Assembly (NCBI GenBank): GCA_945869195.1
Contig: CAMBNV010000005.1
Coordinates: forward strand, 1-64,000
Length of the DNA: 64,000 nt
Direction of reading: 5' to 3'
Origin: Gemmatimonas phototrophica
GTDB taxonomy: Bacteria; Gemmatimonadota; Gemmatimonadetes; Gemmatimonadales; Gemmatimonadaceae
Positions 43,777 through 53,849 of this stretch are shown in pieces (the first letter of the stretch is position 1; each line of letters starts with the position of its first letter). The notes under the pieces were generated by a model. That model had not been told where the DNA came from, made no database searches, and saw nothing but the letters and a program-made list of their open reading frames with translations. Made by a program: the position numbers and the translations under genes.

Positions 43777-44262
43777 TCAGGGCCGCGTCGGTTTCAACCG
43801 GACCGTGGTTGGCACGACACTCTCTACGGTTTCCACGTGGCTTCTCCGGCACGTCGTCCGATTCCCTCTCGCGTCGAAGTTCCAGGCGTCACAGACCACG
43901 GTTCGTACCATCACCCGTTTCTGGTAGGTCAGCATCGCCCGCACGGACGGATGGATCCGGTCGAAGGCCACGCGCACATCAGCGCACAGGTACCCGATGG
44001 AGCCGCCTGGCCTCGAGCTCGTGTCGTACCGGCATGGCCCCGGCGTCATCTCGAGGTTCACCGAATCGTCGGTCACGGTGAACCAGCCCTCCGCGACGAC
44101 ACCGGCAGCACCCGACCGCACGACGAACTCAAAGGTGCCCTGGGCTCTATTGGAGGCCGACGGAAGCGTGGTCCGGGTGACGGTATCCTGTGCACCGACC
44201 GCGGTCGGGCTAGCGACCGCCGCGACGACCAGAGCGTGCATCCACCAGCGGGGGACCGGCAT
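43777..44262 (-). CDS. Hypothetical exported protein
   Basis: A 161-aa protein with a signal peptide (HALVVAAVASPTAVGAQ). The mature part is beta-rich with three cysteines that could form disulfides (GPCRYDTS, GYLCADV, VVCDAWN). No family recognised. It sits between the methyltransferase and the B12-binding subunit, all on minus, but shows no link to propionate metabolism. Confidence 0.6.
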   Translation of the reverse strand: MPVPRWWMHALVVAAVASPTAVGAQDTVTRTTLPSASNRAQGTFEFVVRSGAAGVVAEGWFTVTDDSVNLEMTPGPCRYDTSSRPGGSIGYLCADVRVAFDRIHPSVRAMLTYQKRVMVRTVVCDAWNFDARGNRTTCRRSHVETVESVVPTTVRLKPTRP

Positions 44263-44357
44263 TCAGGCCTCCTTGACACATTCTGAAGGTGACAGTCGAG
44301 AGTTGTAGCCAACGACGCGACATCGGCTGTCTCGCGGACACTGCGTCGGCCACTCCC

Positions 44358-45110
44358 CTACTCCTTCCGCGCGAGAAGGAGCATCTCGCTCGAGCGGCGC
44401 GTGAGCGGCTTCAGGCTGAATGAGTCCCACGCCTGTTCCACAACGAGCCCGGACTCGAGCATCAGTTCGGCAAGGCGTGTCGCGGTATACAGTCTGATCC
44501 GATGCTCGCGGCGCTCGGTGCCGCGCTTACCCTGCCAGACTGAGTTAATCGTCAGGAAGCCAGACACGGGGTCGAACCCGCGGTCCTGCGCGATAATCGT
44601 CCCGTCGTTCGTCTGCCACCAATCGCTCGGCAGGAACTTCGCCATGACGCCGTCGCGGCTTCCGCCCTGCCAGACGAGCATCCCCCCGGGTTTAAGCACT
44701 CGCGCGAACTCGCGAATCACCTGCGCATCGTCGCGCGCGTCGGCGAAGAAACCGAAGCTCGTGAAGAGGTTGAGCACGGCGTCGAAGCGGCCGGTCCAGG
44801 CGGCCGGGAGCTTCCGGAAGTCCCCCCGACGGTAGCGCAGGGTGCGACCGGTACCGCGCGCCCTGGCGATGTCGATGAGATGCGCCGAAAGATCAAGGCC
44901 GTCGACGTCGTAGCCCGCCTCAGCAAGGAGGTGCGCATGCCGCCCCTGTCCGCACGGGATGTCGGCGATGCGTGCCCCCGACTCGAGTTGCAGCAGGTCG
45001 ATGAGACGCGAGACCTGCTGTCGGTCGGAGACGAGATCGAAGAGCGGCTCGTACTCGCGCACATATCCCTGGTCGAAATATGTCTTCCACCAGTCCGCGT
45101 GGGCGGTCAA
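44358..45110 (-). CDS. Class I SAM-dependent methyltransferase
   Basis: A 250-aa protein. The TTG at 45,110 was chosen because GAGAGG lies six bases upstream and the preceding gene stops ten bases earlier; an in-frame extension to 45,242 would overlap that gene with unrelated residues. SAM-binding motif I is ARIADIPCGQGRHAHLLAEAG with a D-x-x-CGxG core, followed by DVDGLDLSAHLIDIAR and LNLFTSFGFFADARDDA. Acceptor unknown. It separates the two methylmalonyl-CoA mutase subunit genes. Confidence 0.85.
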   Translation of the reverse strand: MTAHADWWKTYFDQGYVREYEPLFDLVSDRQQVSRLIDLLQLESGARIADIPCGQGRHAHLLAEAGYDVDGLDLSAHLIDIARARGTGRTLRYRRGDFRKLPAAWTGRFDAVLNLFTSFGFFADARDDAQVIREFARVLKPGGMLVWQGGSRDGVMAKFLPSDWWQTNDGTIIAQDRGFDPVSGFLTINSVWQGKRGTERREHRIRLYTATRLAELMLESGLVVEQAWDSFSLKPLTRRSSEMLLLARKE

Positions 45111-45120
45111 AGTGCGCCTC

Positions 45121-46815
45121 TCAAAAGAACACCGGTTCCCGGTACGCACCGAAGACGTCCTCGAGCGCCGCGCGGATCTCATACAGCGTGCAGTAGCTCC
45201 TCGCGCACTCGAGGATGAACGGCACGACGTTCTCCTGGCCACGCGCCGCCTGTCTCAGCCGGTCAATATGCGCCGTGCACCGCGCTTCGTCGCGCGTGAG
45301 GCGAAGCCGGGCGAGGGCCGCGGCCTGATCCTTTGCGGCCTGCTGGTCGAACTCGAGCAACGGGATCGTCAGCTCCTTCTGTCCGGTCTCAAAGGCATTC
45401 ACACCCACAATCAGGCGGCGGTGCTGCTCGATCTCCCACTGCTGGCGTGCCGCCGCCTCCGCGATCTTCCGTTGGAACCATCCATTCTCGAGTCCGGTCA
45501 CCACGCCACCCTGTTCCTCGATCTGTCCGAAGATCGCTTCGGCTTGGCGCTCCATCTCGTCGGTGAGTTGCTCCACGTAGTACGAGCCGCCCAGGGGATC
45601 GATCACATTCGGCACACCGGTCTCGAACGCGAGCACCTGCTGCGTACGCAGCGCGACCTCAACGGCATCCTCGGTCGGCAACGCGAGCGTTTCGTCCATC
45701 GAGTTCGTGTGCAGTGACTGCGTCCCACCGAGTACAGCGGCCATCGCCTGATACGCGACGCGCACGATGTTGTTCATCGGCTGTTGCGCCGTGAGCGTCA
45801 CGCCGGCGGTCTGAGAATGGAACCGCATGATCAGCGAACGCGGATTCCTTGCGCCGTACCGTTCCCGAAGATGGCGCGCCCAGATGCGCCGCGCCGCACG
45901 CAACTTTGCGATCTCTTCGAAGAAGTCGTTATGGATATCCCAGAAGAACGAGAGGCGCGGGGCAAAGTCGTCGACATCGAGCCCGCGCGCGATCCCCCGT
46001 TCCACATACGTGAATCCATCGGCGAGCGTGAACGCGAGTTCCTGCGCCGCTGTAGCGCCCGCTTCGCGGATGTGGTAGCCGCTAATCGACACCGTGTTCC
46101 ATTGTGGCACGTGCTCGGAACCGTACTCGAACATATCGATAATCAATCGCAGCGCCGGCTCGATCGGGAAGCACCAGGCATGCTGCGCCATGTACTCCTT
46201 CAGGATGTCGTTCTGGACCGTCCCCCGGAGCTGATCAGGCTTGACACCCTGCTTCTCTGCGGCCGCGATATAGAAACACCAGAGGATGATCGCCGGACCG
46301 TTGATCGTCATCGACGTCGAGACCTGGTCGAGCGGAATCCCGTCAAACAGGGCTTCCATGTCTGCGAGTGAGCTGATCGCGACTCCACACTTCCCGACCT
46401 CACCCTCCGAACGAGCGTGATCGGAGTCGTAGCCCATCAGCGTCGGAAAGTCGAAGGCCACCGAGAGCCCGGTTGTTCCGTTCTTCAGCAAGAACTTATA
46501 CCGCTCGTTGGTCTCCTTGGCCGACCCGAATCCGGCGAACTGCCGCATCGTCCAGAGCTTTCCACGGTATCCGGTCGGATGGATGCCGCGCGTGAACGGA
46601 TAGACACCTGGCACTTCGAAGGCGCTGCCCGCCGACCCGTCGAGATCAAGTGCCGTGTAGAGCGGCGCGACCTCCCATTCGGAGTTCGTGTACGCGATAT
46701 CGCGCTTTGCGCCGGCGTCGAAGCGTCGGCGCCAGGCGTCGACCTCGGCGCGGAGCGCATCGAGCTCCTGTTGCATCGCGGCGACGGTCGGATTGATATC
46801 GGGATGTGCAGTCAT
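45121..46815 (-). CDS. Methylmalonyl-CoA mutase, large (catalytic) subunit
   Basis: A 564-aa subunit without its own B12 domain. Typical signatures: [20 protein letters not shown] (the active-site tyrosine and arginine region), [34 protein letters not shown] and [14 protein letters not shown]. It interconverts methylmalonyl-CoA and succinyl-CoA with adenosylcobalamin bound by the 136-aa subunit. Coupled by ATGA to meaB upstream. Confidence 0.95.
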   Translation of the reverse strand: MTAHPDINPTVAAMQQELDALRAEVDAWRRRFDAGAKRDIAYTNSEWEVAPLYTALDLDGSAGSAFEVPGVYPFTRGIHPTGYRGKLWTMRQFAGFGSAKETNERYKFLLKNGTTGLSVAFDFPTLMGYDSDHARSEGEVGKCGVAISSLADMEALFDGIPLDQVSTSMTINGPAIILWCFYIAAAEKQGVKPDQLRGTVQNDILKEYMAQHAWCFPIEPALRLIIDMFEYGSEHVPQWNTVSISGYHIREAGATAAQELAFTLADGFTYVERGIARGLDVDDFAPRLSFFWDIHNDFFEEIAKLRAARRIWARHLRERYGARNPRSLIMRFHSQTAGVTLTAQQPMNNIVRVAYQAMAAVLGGTQSLHTNSMDETLALPTEDAVEVALRTQQVLAFETGVPNVIDPLGGSYYVEQLTDEMERQAEAIFGQIEEQGGVVTGLENGWFQRKIAEAAARQQWEIEQHRRLIVGVNAFETGQKELTIPLLEFDQQAAKDQAAALARLRLTRDEARCTAHIDRLRQAARGQENVVPFILECARSYCTLYEIRAALEDVFGAYREPVFF

Positions 46816-47912
46816 TGGACCAACCCAGTGAGAGTGCCGGCTGCGACGCAGCGAACGAGGAGCGCTTCGGCCACAGCCAACGGCGTCGTCTCCCCACGCT
46901 CAAGTGCGGGAAGTTGTGAAGCCAGCCATTCCTGCGTTGACGCATCGGTCCAGAGTCGGCGACGCACCCGATACTCAACCGCATCGACGACCCGCTCCTG
47001 CAACCGCGTCCTACGGCGCGCCTGCAGCGTCCCGCTCTGCTCAAGATACGCGAAATGCCGGTCGAGAGCCGCCGCGAAATCGGGCAGACCTTCGCCGTTC
47101 GTTCCCACCGTCCGCAACACCGGCGGAGTCCAATGCTCAGCGTCGATGCGCCGCGCGACCTTGCGGGCGATCCGCTGGGGGTTCACCTGCTTGAGGTCGA
47201 CGCCGTGATGCGCCGGCACCCCCTTGAGTGTCGCGCCGCTCCGCAGCCCGAGCATCAGTTCGATGTCGTTCCGCAACCGGTCTGCGCCAGGACGGTCAGC
47301 TTTATTCACGACGAAGAGGTCGGCAATCTCCATCACACCCGCCTTGAGCGTCTGGATCGAGTCACCGGACTCGGGAACGAGCACCACCGTGCTCGTGTCG
47401 GCGATTCGCGCGATATCGAGCTCACTCTGCCCGACGCCGACGGTCTCGACGATGATTCGATCCATCCCGAACGCGTCGAGCACGTCGCACACCTCACGCG
47501 TAGTCGAGGCAAGACCACCCAGCGTCCCGCGCGTTGCCATCGAGCGGATGAACACGTTGGGATCCAGGGCCACGCGCTCCATGCGGACACGATCACCGAG
47601 CAGCGCGCCCCCGGTGAACGGTGAGGTTGGATCGACCGCGACGATGCCGACCCGCAGACCTGCGCCTAGATACGTTTCGGCGAGCAGGGTCGTCAGGGTC
47701 GACTTTCCCGCGCCGGGCGGACCCGTGATGCCGACGCGACGCGCACGCCCGAGCCGCGAATGACAGGAGGCGAGCAGCCGATCACTTCCGGCACGGTGAT
47801 TCTCGACGATGCTCACCGCGCGCGCGAGCGCCGCCTTCTTGCCAGCAGAGAACTCGATCAACAGCGCATGCAACGCTGCCGGAGCGTCCGCCGCGAGTGT
47901 CAGTGGCTTCAC
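46812..47912 (-). CDS. meaB: Methylmalonyl-CoA mutase-associated GTPase MeaB
   Basis: A 366-aa G3E GTPase: [20 protein letters not shown] (Walker A), [34 protein letters not shown] and [10 protein letters not shown] (base specificity). It loads adenosylcobalamin into the mutase and protects it from inactivation. Starts with a GTG overlapping the upstream CNNM gene and couples to the mutase gene. Confidence 0.96.
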   Translation of the reverse strand: MKPLTLAADAPAALHALLIEFSAGKKAALARAVSIVENHRAGSDRLLASCHSRLGRARRVGITGPPGAGKSTLTTLLAETYLGAGLRVGIVAVDPTSPFTGGALLGDRVRMERVALDPNVFIRSMATRGTLGGLASTTREVCDVLDAFGMDRIIVETVGVGQSELDIARIADTSTVVLVPESGDSIQTLKAGVMEIADLFVVNKADRPGADRLRNDIELMLGLRSGATLKGVPAHHGVDLKQVNPQRIARKVARRIDAEHWTPPVLRTVGTNGEGLPDFAAALDRHFAYLEQSGTLQARRRTRLQERVVDAVEYRVRRRLWTDASTQEWLASQLPALERGETTPLAVAEALLVRCVAAGTLTGLVQ

Positions 47913-48874
47913 CGTTCCCCCAGGGCAACGTCGTCGTGCTCGTCGTTAATATCACCCACGAACTCCTCCACGAGGTCCTCGAGCGTGACTAGGCCGAGCG
48001 TCTCACCGGCCGCGCCACGGACGATCGCGAGGTGCTCCCGATCGCGCAACATGCGTCCCATCAACGCCTGACAGGGCTCCTCGGGAGTCGCAATGGCCAC
48101 GTGCCGTAGCGACCGAAGAGGTGCCTCTGGGTGCGCGATGACGTCCCAGGAAGTGAGCATGCCCACGATGTGGTCGAGCGTACGTTCATACACCGGCATC
48201 CGACTCAACTTGGACTCCGAGAGCACGCGCGCCACCTCGTCTGGAGGGGCGGCCCGTTCGATGGCCACGATGTCCGCCCGTGGCGTCATCACCTGCCCCA
48301 CCCGCGTACTCCCGAACTCGACGACGCCACTGATGATGGCACGCTCTCCCGCCACACCGAGCCCCTCGACCTCTCCCTCGCGAAGCAGGTCGTCGAGCGA
48401 CTCCGCCGCCGTCGGTCCGATCGCGGCGACGGTCCCGCGCCACCGTTGCACGATCCACATGGCGATCGCGGTGAGGGGAGCATTGATCCGTTCGACACCG
48501 CGCAGGAGCGGGAGGAAGATCGGCAACGTCTCTGAAGGCCAACGGCGCGCGAGTGCCCGCGGAATCAGTTGACCACACACGAGCAGCAGAACCGTCGCGG
48601 TAAGCAGGGCGCGAATGAGTAGGAGCGGTTGGTCACCCACCTGCAGTCCGATCAGGGCGCCCAGGGCGAAGACGGTGCCCGCGATGCCCGTACCCGCGGC
48701 GAGCAACAGTCGTCGCGGCCACTCGAGATGGAGCGCCGCGGTGCTCGCGCCGGCGAGTCGACGCTCAGCCCAGTGGCGCAGCCAGATCCGACTCACACTC
48801 CGCAACGCCGTCGCCGCGCCCGTGAGCACGCCGACGACCGTCACGAGGAGCAGCATGGGCAGTTCTCCGTTCAC
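47909..48874 (-). CDS. CNNM/CorC-type protein (DUF21 plus CBS pair)
   Basis: A 321-aa membrane protein: hydrophobic N-terminal DUF21-like region with about three helices (LLLVTVVGVLTGAATALRS and following), then a CBS-domain pair (GVVEFGSTRVGQVMTPRADI; SKLSRMPVYERTLDHIVGML). A short acidic tail follows and a CorC_HlyC domain is not evident. Such proteins are linked to magnesium or cobalt efflux. A second, longer paralogue precedes it with a GTGA overlap. Confidence 0.85.
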   Translation of the reverse strand: MNGELPMLLLVTVVGVLTGAATALRSVSRIWLRHWAERRLAGASTAALHLEWPRRLLLAAGTGIAGTVFALGALIGLQVGDQPLLLIRALLTATVLLLVCGQLIPRALARRWPSETLPIFLPLLRGVERINAPLTAIAMWIVQRWRGTVAAIGPTAAESLDDLLREGEVEGLGVAGERAIISGVVEFGSTRVGQVMTPRADIVAIERAAPPDEVARVLSESKLSRMPVYERTLDHIVGMLTSWDVIAHPEAPLRSLRHVAIATPEEPCQALMGRMLRDREHLAIVRGAAGETLGLVTLEDLVEEFVGDINDEHDDVALGER

Positions 48875-50121
48875 AACGAATCCTCGTACGACCGAACGGA
48901 GTGGACCGGTTCGAGGAAGACGCGTTCGATTCGCCGGCGCACCACGCGCTCGACGACGAGCCGATGGCCGCCAATCACCATCTCCTCCCCAGCTCTCGGC
49001 ACGCGGCCGAGCAGGTCCATGATGAGACCACCGATGGTCCTGACATCACCTCGACGGACATCCTCCCCGGTGAGATCCAATAGCGCGTCAAGAGTAACGC
49101 TCGAAGCAAGCCACAACTTCCCTCCGTCAGCGCGCTCGACGTCAGGCCGATCCTCGTCGCCTTCGTCGCGGATGTCTCCGACGATGAGCTCGAGGACGTT
49201 CTCAAGTGTCACGAGGCCGGCCGTTCCACCGAACTCGTCAACGACGATGGCGAGATGGCGCCGCGTCGCGCGGAAGTCCCGCAGCTGCGCCTCAACGTTC
49301 TTGGACGCCGGAATGAAAAGCGCCGGCCGCACGAGGGCCTGCCAGCCACCGACCGGCTCGTCATCGGAGAGGAGCGCCGCGAGCAGATCCTTGGCGTAGA
49401 GGACTCCCACGACCTCGTCAAGGGTACCGTCGAAGACGACGAGTCGAGCATGCTTCGCGCTGCGCACCCGATCGGCGACCTCGGACCAGTGTGTCTCTCG
49501 CTCGATACCGACGATCTCGAAGCGCGGCACCATGATTTCCTGTACTCGCGTATCCCCAAGCGAGAAGACGCCGTGCAGCATGACCTCACCCGCCCCCTCA
49601 ACCTCGGACTCGGCGGCCACCATCTCTCGAAATCGCTCGAGGGCATCTCCGCGATCATCATCGTTCGGCGGTGGCGGCGGCAGCACGGTGTCGAGCAGGC
49701 GCTCACACCAGCCGCTCAACGCGACCACCGGCGCGCTGAGGCGCTCGACCAGGTGAACGACCGGGAGCACCGCCACGAGCCCTCGCCCGCCCGCGGCGTC
49801 CCCCGCCGCTCGCGCGGCGGACTCGGAGAGAACGACAAGAGCGATCCCCGCCACGACTACGACCGGGGCGAGATACATGGTGGGCACCCAATCACTCGAG
49901 AGCAACGCGACGGCCGTCGCCGCCCCAGCGAGTAACTGCGCTACGATGCGCCCAAAGGCAAGTCCACGATGCACGAGCTCTCGGCGCGCAAGCAGCGCGC
50001 GCACCCGAGCATCCGCTGGAGGTTCGTCCTCTTCGAGCCCGAGGAGACCACCGTCGGCGAAGACGCAGAGCGCGGCGACGAGCGCAGCACCGCACGCGAA
50101 GACCACCCACGCGATCGTCAC
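48871..50121 (-). CDS. CNNM/CorC-family protein (DUF21, CBS, CorC_HlyC)
   Basis: About 416 aa from a GTG at 50,121 that overlaps the ybeY stop (GTGA). The DUF21 transmembrane region is followed by a CBS pair (LGDTRVQEIMVPRFEIVGIE and LDEVVGVLYAKDLLAAL, HLAIVVDEFGGTAGLVTLEN) and a C-terminal CorC_HlyC domain (VERADGGKLWLASSVTLDAL). Relatives sustain magnesium homeostasis; older haemolysin labels reflect history, not activity. Downstream paralogue is shorter, so the two may form a heteromeric pair. Confidence 0.9.
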   Translation of the reverse strand: MTIAWVVFACGAALVAALCVFADGGLLGLEEDEPPADARVRALLARRELVHRGLAFGRIVAQLLAGAATAVALLSSDWVPTMYLAPVVVVAGIALVVLSESAARAAGDAAGGRGLVAVLPVVHLVERLSAPVVALSGWCERLLDTVLPPPPPNDDDRGDALERFREMVAAESEVEGAGEVMLHGVFSLGDTRVQEIMVPRFEIVGIERETHWSEVADRVRSAKHARLVVFDGTLDEVVGVLYAKDLLAALLSDDEPVGGWQALVRPALFIPASKNVEAQLRDFRATRRHLAIVVDEFGGTAGLVTLENVLELIVGDIRDEGDEDRPDVERADGGKLWLASSVTLDALLDLTGEDVRRGDVRTIGGLIMDLLGRVPRAGEEMVIGGHRLVVERVVRRRIERVFLEPVHSVRSYEDSL

Positions 50122-50552
50122 GCCTTGAGTGCCCTCGCGAGCAGGCGTTCCTGTCGCCTCCACATGAGCGACGTGGTGCGCGACTCGTCTTCAGGATGTC
50201 CATGACCAACGACGTGGAGCGTTCCATGCACGACGAGGCGTACGAGCTCCTCGCGGACCGGCACTCCGTGGCGTTTCGCGTTGACAGAGGCGATCTCAGG
50301 ACAGATGTAGATGTCGCCAATCACCGCGCCCAGAGGATCGCGGAAGCCGAACGAGATCACGTCGGTCGCGCCCGAATGCCCAAGATGCCGGCGGTTCATG
50401 GCAGCGATGCGCCGCCGCGAGACGAGCGTAATTGAAAGCAGGGCGGCCCCGGCCTTCTCCGCGCGAAGCACCAGCGCTCCCACCCGAGCAAGCCGCGCGA
50501 GCGCGACGGAGCTTCGCACACCCTCGGACTGCACCGCCACATTCGCGGTCAT
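50118..50552 (-). CDS. ybeY: Endoribonuclease YbeY (rRNA maturation factor)
   Basis: A 144-aa metalloprotein with the invariant zinc motif in VVHGTLHVVGHGHPEDE (H-x3-H-x5-H) and the upstream TDVISFGF strand. It takes part in 16S rRNA 3'-end maturation and ribosome quality control. ATGA overlap with the PhoH-like gene; both genes travel together in many bacteria. Confidence 0.95.
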   Translation of the reverse strand: MTANVAVQSEGVRSSVALARLARVGALVLRAEKAGAALLSITLVSRRRIAAMNRRHLGHSGATDVISFGFRDPLGAVIGDIYICPEIASVNAKRHGVPVREELVRLVVHGTLHVVGHGHPEDESRTTSLMWRRQERLLARALKA

Positions 50553-51511
50553 ACGCGGACGTCCGCAGCGTACGCCTTCACGATGTCGCGCACGAGACGA
50601 TGCCGTACGATGTCGACCTCGGTGAAGTAGTGAAACCCGATCCCTGCGATCCCCGGCAGGATCCGTTCGATCTGCAGCAGCCCACTCTCTTCGCGTTTGG
50701 GAAGATCGACCTGCGTCTTGTCCCCGGTAATCACGGCACGCGAGTTCAGACCCAGCCTGGTGAGAAACATCTTCATCTGCGCATTCGTCGCGTTTTGGGC
50801 CTCATCGAGGATGACAAAGGCATCGGCCAATGTGCGACCGCGCATATACGCGAGCGGCGCGATCTCGATCACGCGTGTCTCGAGCGCGCGAATCACGCGC
50901 TCCGGCGGCATGAGATCATCCAGTGCGTCGTAGAGCGGGCGCAGGTACGGGTCAACCTTCGCCTGCATATCGCCTGGCAGGAAACCAAGCGATTCACCCG
51001 CCTCGACCGCCGGACGTGCGAGCACGATCCGCTTCACTCGCTTTCGCGCGAGTGCGTCGACCGCCGCGGCCACGGCTAGGTAGGTCTTGCCGGTGCCCGC
51101 CGGCCCGATACCGATCACGATCTCGTTATCGAGCATTTTCTGCATGTACTCGCCCTGCCCCTGTGTTTTCGGCTGGATCACCTTGCGGGCACCGGGGACC
51201 ACGAACCGCCCCGACGTCGCCCCTTCGCGGACGGGGCCTTCGATGGAAAACCGCAGGACGTCGTCAGGGTCGATCGCCTGCCGCTGCCTGGCCTGATCGA
51301 TCATCCGCGCCGCGACGGCGGCGGCCCGCTCCACCTGGTCGTGTGCGCCGGTGATCACGAGTGCGTCGCCGCGCAGGGTCACCCGGACCGGGAAGAGCTT
51401 CTGCAACTCCGCGAGATTAGAATCGCCCGCACCCGCCAGCGATAAGAGGTCCGCGCCCTCCGTCGATAGGCGGAGGGTGGTGTTCTCGCCGGACACTAGG
51501 CCGTCACTCAC
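50549..51511 (-). CDS. PhoH-like ATPase
   Basis: A 320-aa protein with an N-terminal KH-like region and the PhoH P-loop (IGIGPAGTGKTYLAVAAAVD), then RIVLARPAVEAGESLGFLPG, DAFVILDEAQNATNAQMKMF (Walker B) and VITGDKTQVDLP. These are the classic PhoH/YbeZ blocks; YbeZ works with YbeY in RNA metabolism. Starts at a GTG overlapping the aspS stop. Confidence 0.95.
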   Translation of the reverse strand: MSDGLVSGENTTLRLSTEGADLLSLAGAGDSNLAELQKLFPVRVTLRGDALVITGAHDQVERAAAVAARMIDQARQRQAIDPDDVLRFSIEGPVREGATSGRFVVPGARKVIQPKTQGQGEYMQKMLDNEIVIGIGPAGTGKTYLAVAAAVDALARKRVKRIVLARPAVEAGESLGFLPGDMQAKVDPYLRPLYDALDDLMPPERVIRALETRVIEIAPLAYMRGRTLADAFVILDEAQNATNAQMKMFLTRLGLNSRAVITGDKTQVDLPKREESGLLQIERILPGIAGIGFHYFTEVDIVRHRLVRDIVKAYAADVRV

Positions 51512-53304
51512 GCGCGCGGTACCGTGCGGATGTGTAGTTCCTCGAGGTCCTGCACCGGCACTACGCTCGGCGCACCCTCGTACAGCGCGCGCGCGGCCGT
51601 GGTCTTCGGGAACGCGATGACGTCGCGCAGCGAGGTGGCGCCAGCGAGGAGCATCGCCATACGATCGAAGCCGAACGCGATGCCGCCATGGGGGGGGGCA
51701 CCCGCACGAAGTCCTTCAAGGAGAAAGCCAAACCGACGCTCCTGCTCAGACTCGTCGCCAATGCCAAGTAGCGCGAACATCCGCGACTGCACCGCCGCGT
51801 CACTCGACCGCATGCTGCCGCCACCGAGTTCCATGCCGTTAAGCACGCAATCGTAGGCCAGCGCACGCCAACGCTCGGGTGCGTCGGGATGCGCGGCCAT
51901 GTCGTCGGCATGCGGCGCGGTAAACGGATGATGCACCGCAGCCAACGCGCCGGTATCCGGGTCCTGATCGAACATCGGGAAATCGAGCACCCAGACGAAT
52001 CGGCGCTCGTTCGCCCCGGCAAGATTGAGCCGTGCCGCGCACTCCTGCCGCACCCGGTCGAGCGCCGGACTCGAGAGGCGATCCGCCCCAGCGACCGCGA
52101 GCAACAGATCGCCCTCGGCGAGTCCGAGCGCGCCCTGCGACTCGGCCGACAGAAACTTCGCGAGCGGGCCCTCGACTGCTCCACCCACCGACCTGAGGCG
52201 GATGAGCCCCCCCGCACCAGCCCCTTTGGCAATCGCTTCGAGCTCGTCCACCTGCTTCCGACTCCACACACCAGCGCCCGGCACGACGATCCCGCGGACG
52301 CGCCCACCGGCGGCGAGCGCCGACTGGATGATCGCCGACTCGCTCGTGGAAAACATGTTCGTGTAATCGCTGATGACGAGGCCATAGCGCAGGTCTGGAC
52401 GGTCGCAGCCGAAACGCTCCATCGCATGACCGTAGCTCATCCGCTGGAAGGGGAGCTGAATGGTGATCCCCGCCTCGGCCCAGAGCGCCTGCACGAGCCC
52501 CTCGGCCATCGTGATGATGTCCTCGCGACCGATGAACGATGCTTCGATGTCGATCTGCGTGAACTCGAGCTGTCGGTCGGCACGCAGGTCCTCATCGCGG
52601 AAGCAGCGCGCGAGCTGAAAGTATCGGTCGAACCCTGCGCACATGAAGAGTTGTTTATAGATCTGCGGCGACTGCGGCAGCGCATAGAACTCACCGGCGT
52701 GCGCACGACTCGGCACCAGGAAGTCGCGCGCGCCCTCGGGCGTCGGTTTCGTGAGGATCGGCGTCTCGAGCTCGAGGTACCCGAGCGCACTCAGATAGCG
52801 ACGCGATACTTGCAGGAGGCGGTGTCGGAGCATGAGCGCGGACTGCAGCTCAGCCCGGCGTAGATCGAGTACGCGATGCCGCAGACGGAGTTCCTCGGCG
52901 GGTGGCTGCGCGTCCTTGCCTGCTGCCACCGGGATTGCCGGCGTCACGGCCGGTCCGACGATGCGAACGGCTGTCGCGCGCACCTCGATCTCGCCGGTCG
53001 CCATTTCCGGGTTGTACTGGTCGCGCGGACGTTCGAATACGGTGCCCTCGATGACGACGACGCTCTCGACCCCGACGGCCGCCGCCCGGGCGATGACATC
53101 GGCCGTGGCCCAGTCGGGATTAAACGCCACCTGCAACAGGCCTTCACGATCGCGGAGTAAAAAAAAGACGAGGCCACCGAGATCCCGGGAGCGATGCACC
53201 CAGCCGCCGAGGGTGACGCGCACGCCCACGTCGGCGCGACGCAGCACGCCGCCGAGATGGGAACGCATCGAGGTGGCATCAGGGGATCCCGTCGTTTCAG
53301 TCAC
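51508..53304 (-). CDS. aspS: Aspartyl-tRNA synthetase
   Basis: A 598-aa class II synthetase. The GTG at 53,304 overlaps the VanZ stop (GTGA) and gives the normal length; the frame to 53,688 is an artefact. The OB-fold anticodon domain comes first (GWVHRSRDLGGLVFFLLRDR), then motif 1-2 (YLELETPILTKPTPEGARDF, RCFRDEDLRADRQLEFTQID), the bacterial insertion domain and motif 3 (GIAFGFDRMAMLLAG). Whether it is discriminating or also charges tRNA-Asn depends on gatCAB, which is not in view. A G9 run (51,689-51,697) sits in the coding region near PPHGG. Confidence 0.97.
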   Translation of the reverse strand: MTETTGSPDATSMRSHLGGVLRRADVGVRVTLGGWVHRSRDLGGLVFFLLRDREGLLQVAFNPDWATADVIARAAAVGVESVVVIEGTVFERPRDQYNPEMATGEIEVRATAVRIVGPAVTPAIPVAAGKDAQPPAEELRLRHRVLDLRRAELQSALMLRHRLLQVSRRYLSALGYLELETPILTKPTPEGARDFLVPSRAHAGEFYALPQSPQIYKQLFMCAGFDRYFQLARCFRDEDLRADRQLEFTQIDIEASFIGREDIITMAEGLVQALWAEAGITIQLPFQRMSYGHAMERFGCDRPDLRYGLVISDYTNMFSTSESAIIQSALAAGGRVRGIVVPGAGVWSRKQVDELEAIAKGAGAGGLIRLRSVGGAVEGPLAKFLSAESQGALGLAEGDLLLAVAGADRLSSPALDRVRQECAARLNLAGANERRFVWVLDFPMFDQDPDTGALAAVHHPFTAPHADDMAAHPDAPERWRALAYDCVLNGMELGGGSMRSSDAAVQSRMFALLGIGDESEQERRFGFLLEGLRAGAPPHGGIAFGFDRMAMLLAGATSLRDVIAFPKTTAARALYEGAPSVVPVQDLEELHIRTVPRA

Positions 53305-53675
53305 GGCTGTTGTTCCTGACGCCGGAGCGCCAGCGAGAGGAGACGGTGCGCGGCGAGTAGTCCCACCGCCGCACCGATGGTATCCGCGGCCCAATCGAAG
53401 ACGCTCGCCTCTCGACCCGGGATCCAGTCCTGGTGCACTTCGTCCAGCAGGCCGAATACCGTGATCCACGCAAGCGCGGCGAGCAACGACAGACGAGTGC
53501 GAGGCACGGGCAGCACGCGCGCAACCAGGGCACCGAGCGCGGCGTACACGCTGAAGTGGACGACTTTGTCCGCTCCCTCGACATGAAAGTCCACACTCGG
53601 GCTCGGCCACGACGTCAGGAGCAGAATCACCCCGGACCAGGCAATCGGAGGCCACCATTGCGACAGGATAGCCAT
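53301..53675 (-). CDS. VanZ-like membrane protein
   Basis: A 124-aa protein with four hydrophobic segments and the VanZ signature: DKVVHFSVYAALGALVAR, ITVFGLLDEVHQDWIPGRE and SVFDWAADTIGAAVGLLAAH. The ATG at 53,675 is preferred; longer frames to 54,113 would overlap rlmN on the other strand. VanZ-like proteins are of uncertain function, some giving low-level teicoplanin resistance. Coupled to aspS. Confidence 0.82.
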   Translation of the reverse strand: MAILSQWWPPIAWSGVILLLTSWPSPSVDFHVEGADKVVHFSVYAALGALVARVLPVPRTRLSLLAALAWITVFGLLDEVHQDWIPGREASVFDWAADTIGAAVGLLAAHRLLSLALRRQEQQP

Positions 53676-53849
53676 CGCAGACCCACATGAAGTTCTCACG
53701 CGGCGACGCGAGGGTCCGAGGGGCAGTCGGCCCAACCGTTCCGGAGTCGGTTTGTAGTGGACATTCGAGAGTGTAAAGCTAACTCCCGTCGATACTTGGT
53801 GGTAGCCGCGCGCTGTTGACCGACACTCGGCAGGCAGGTATGCTGCATC

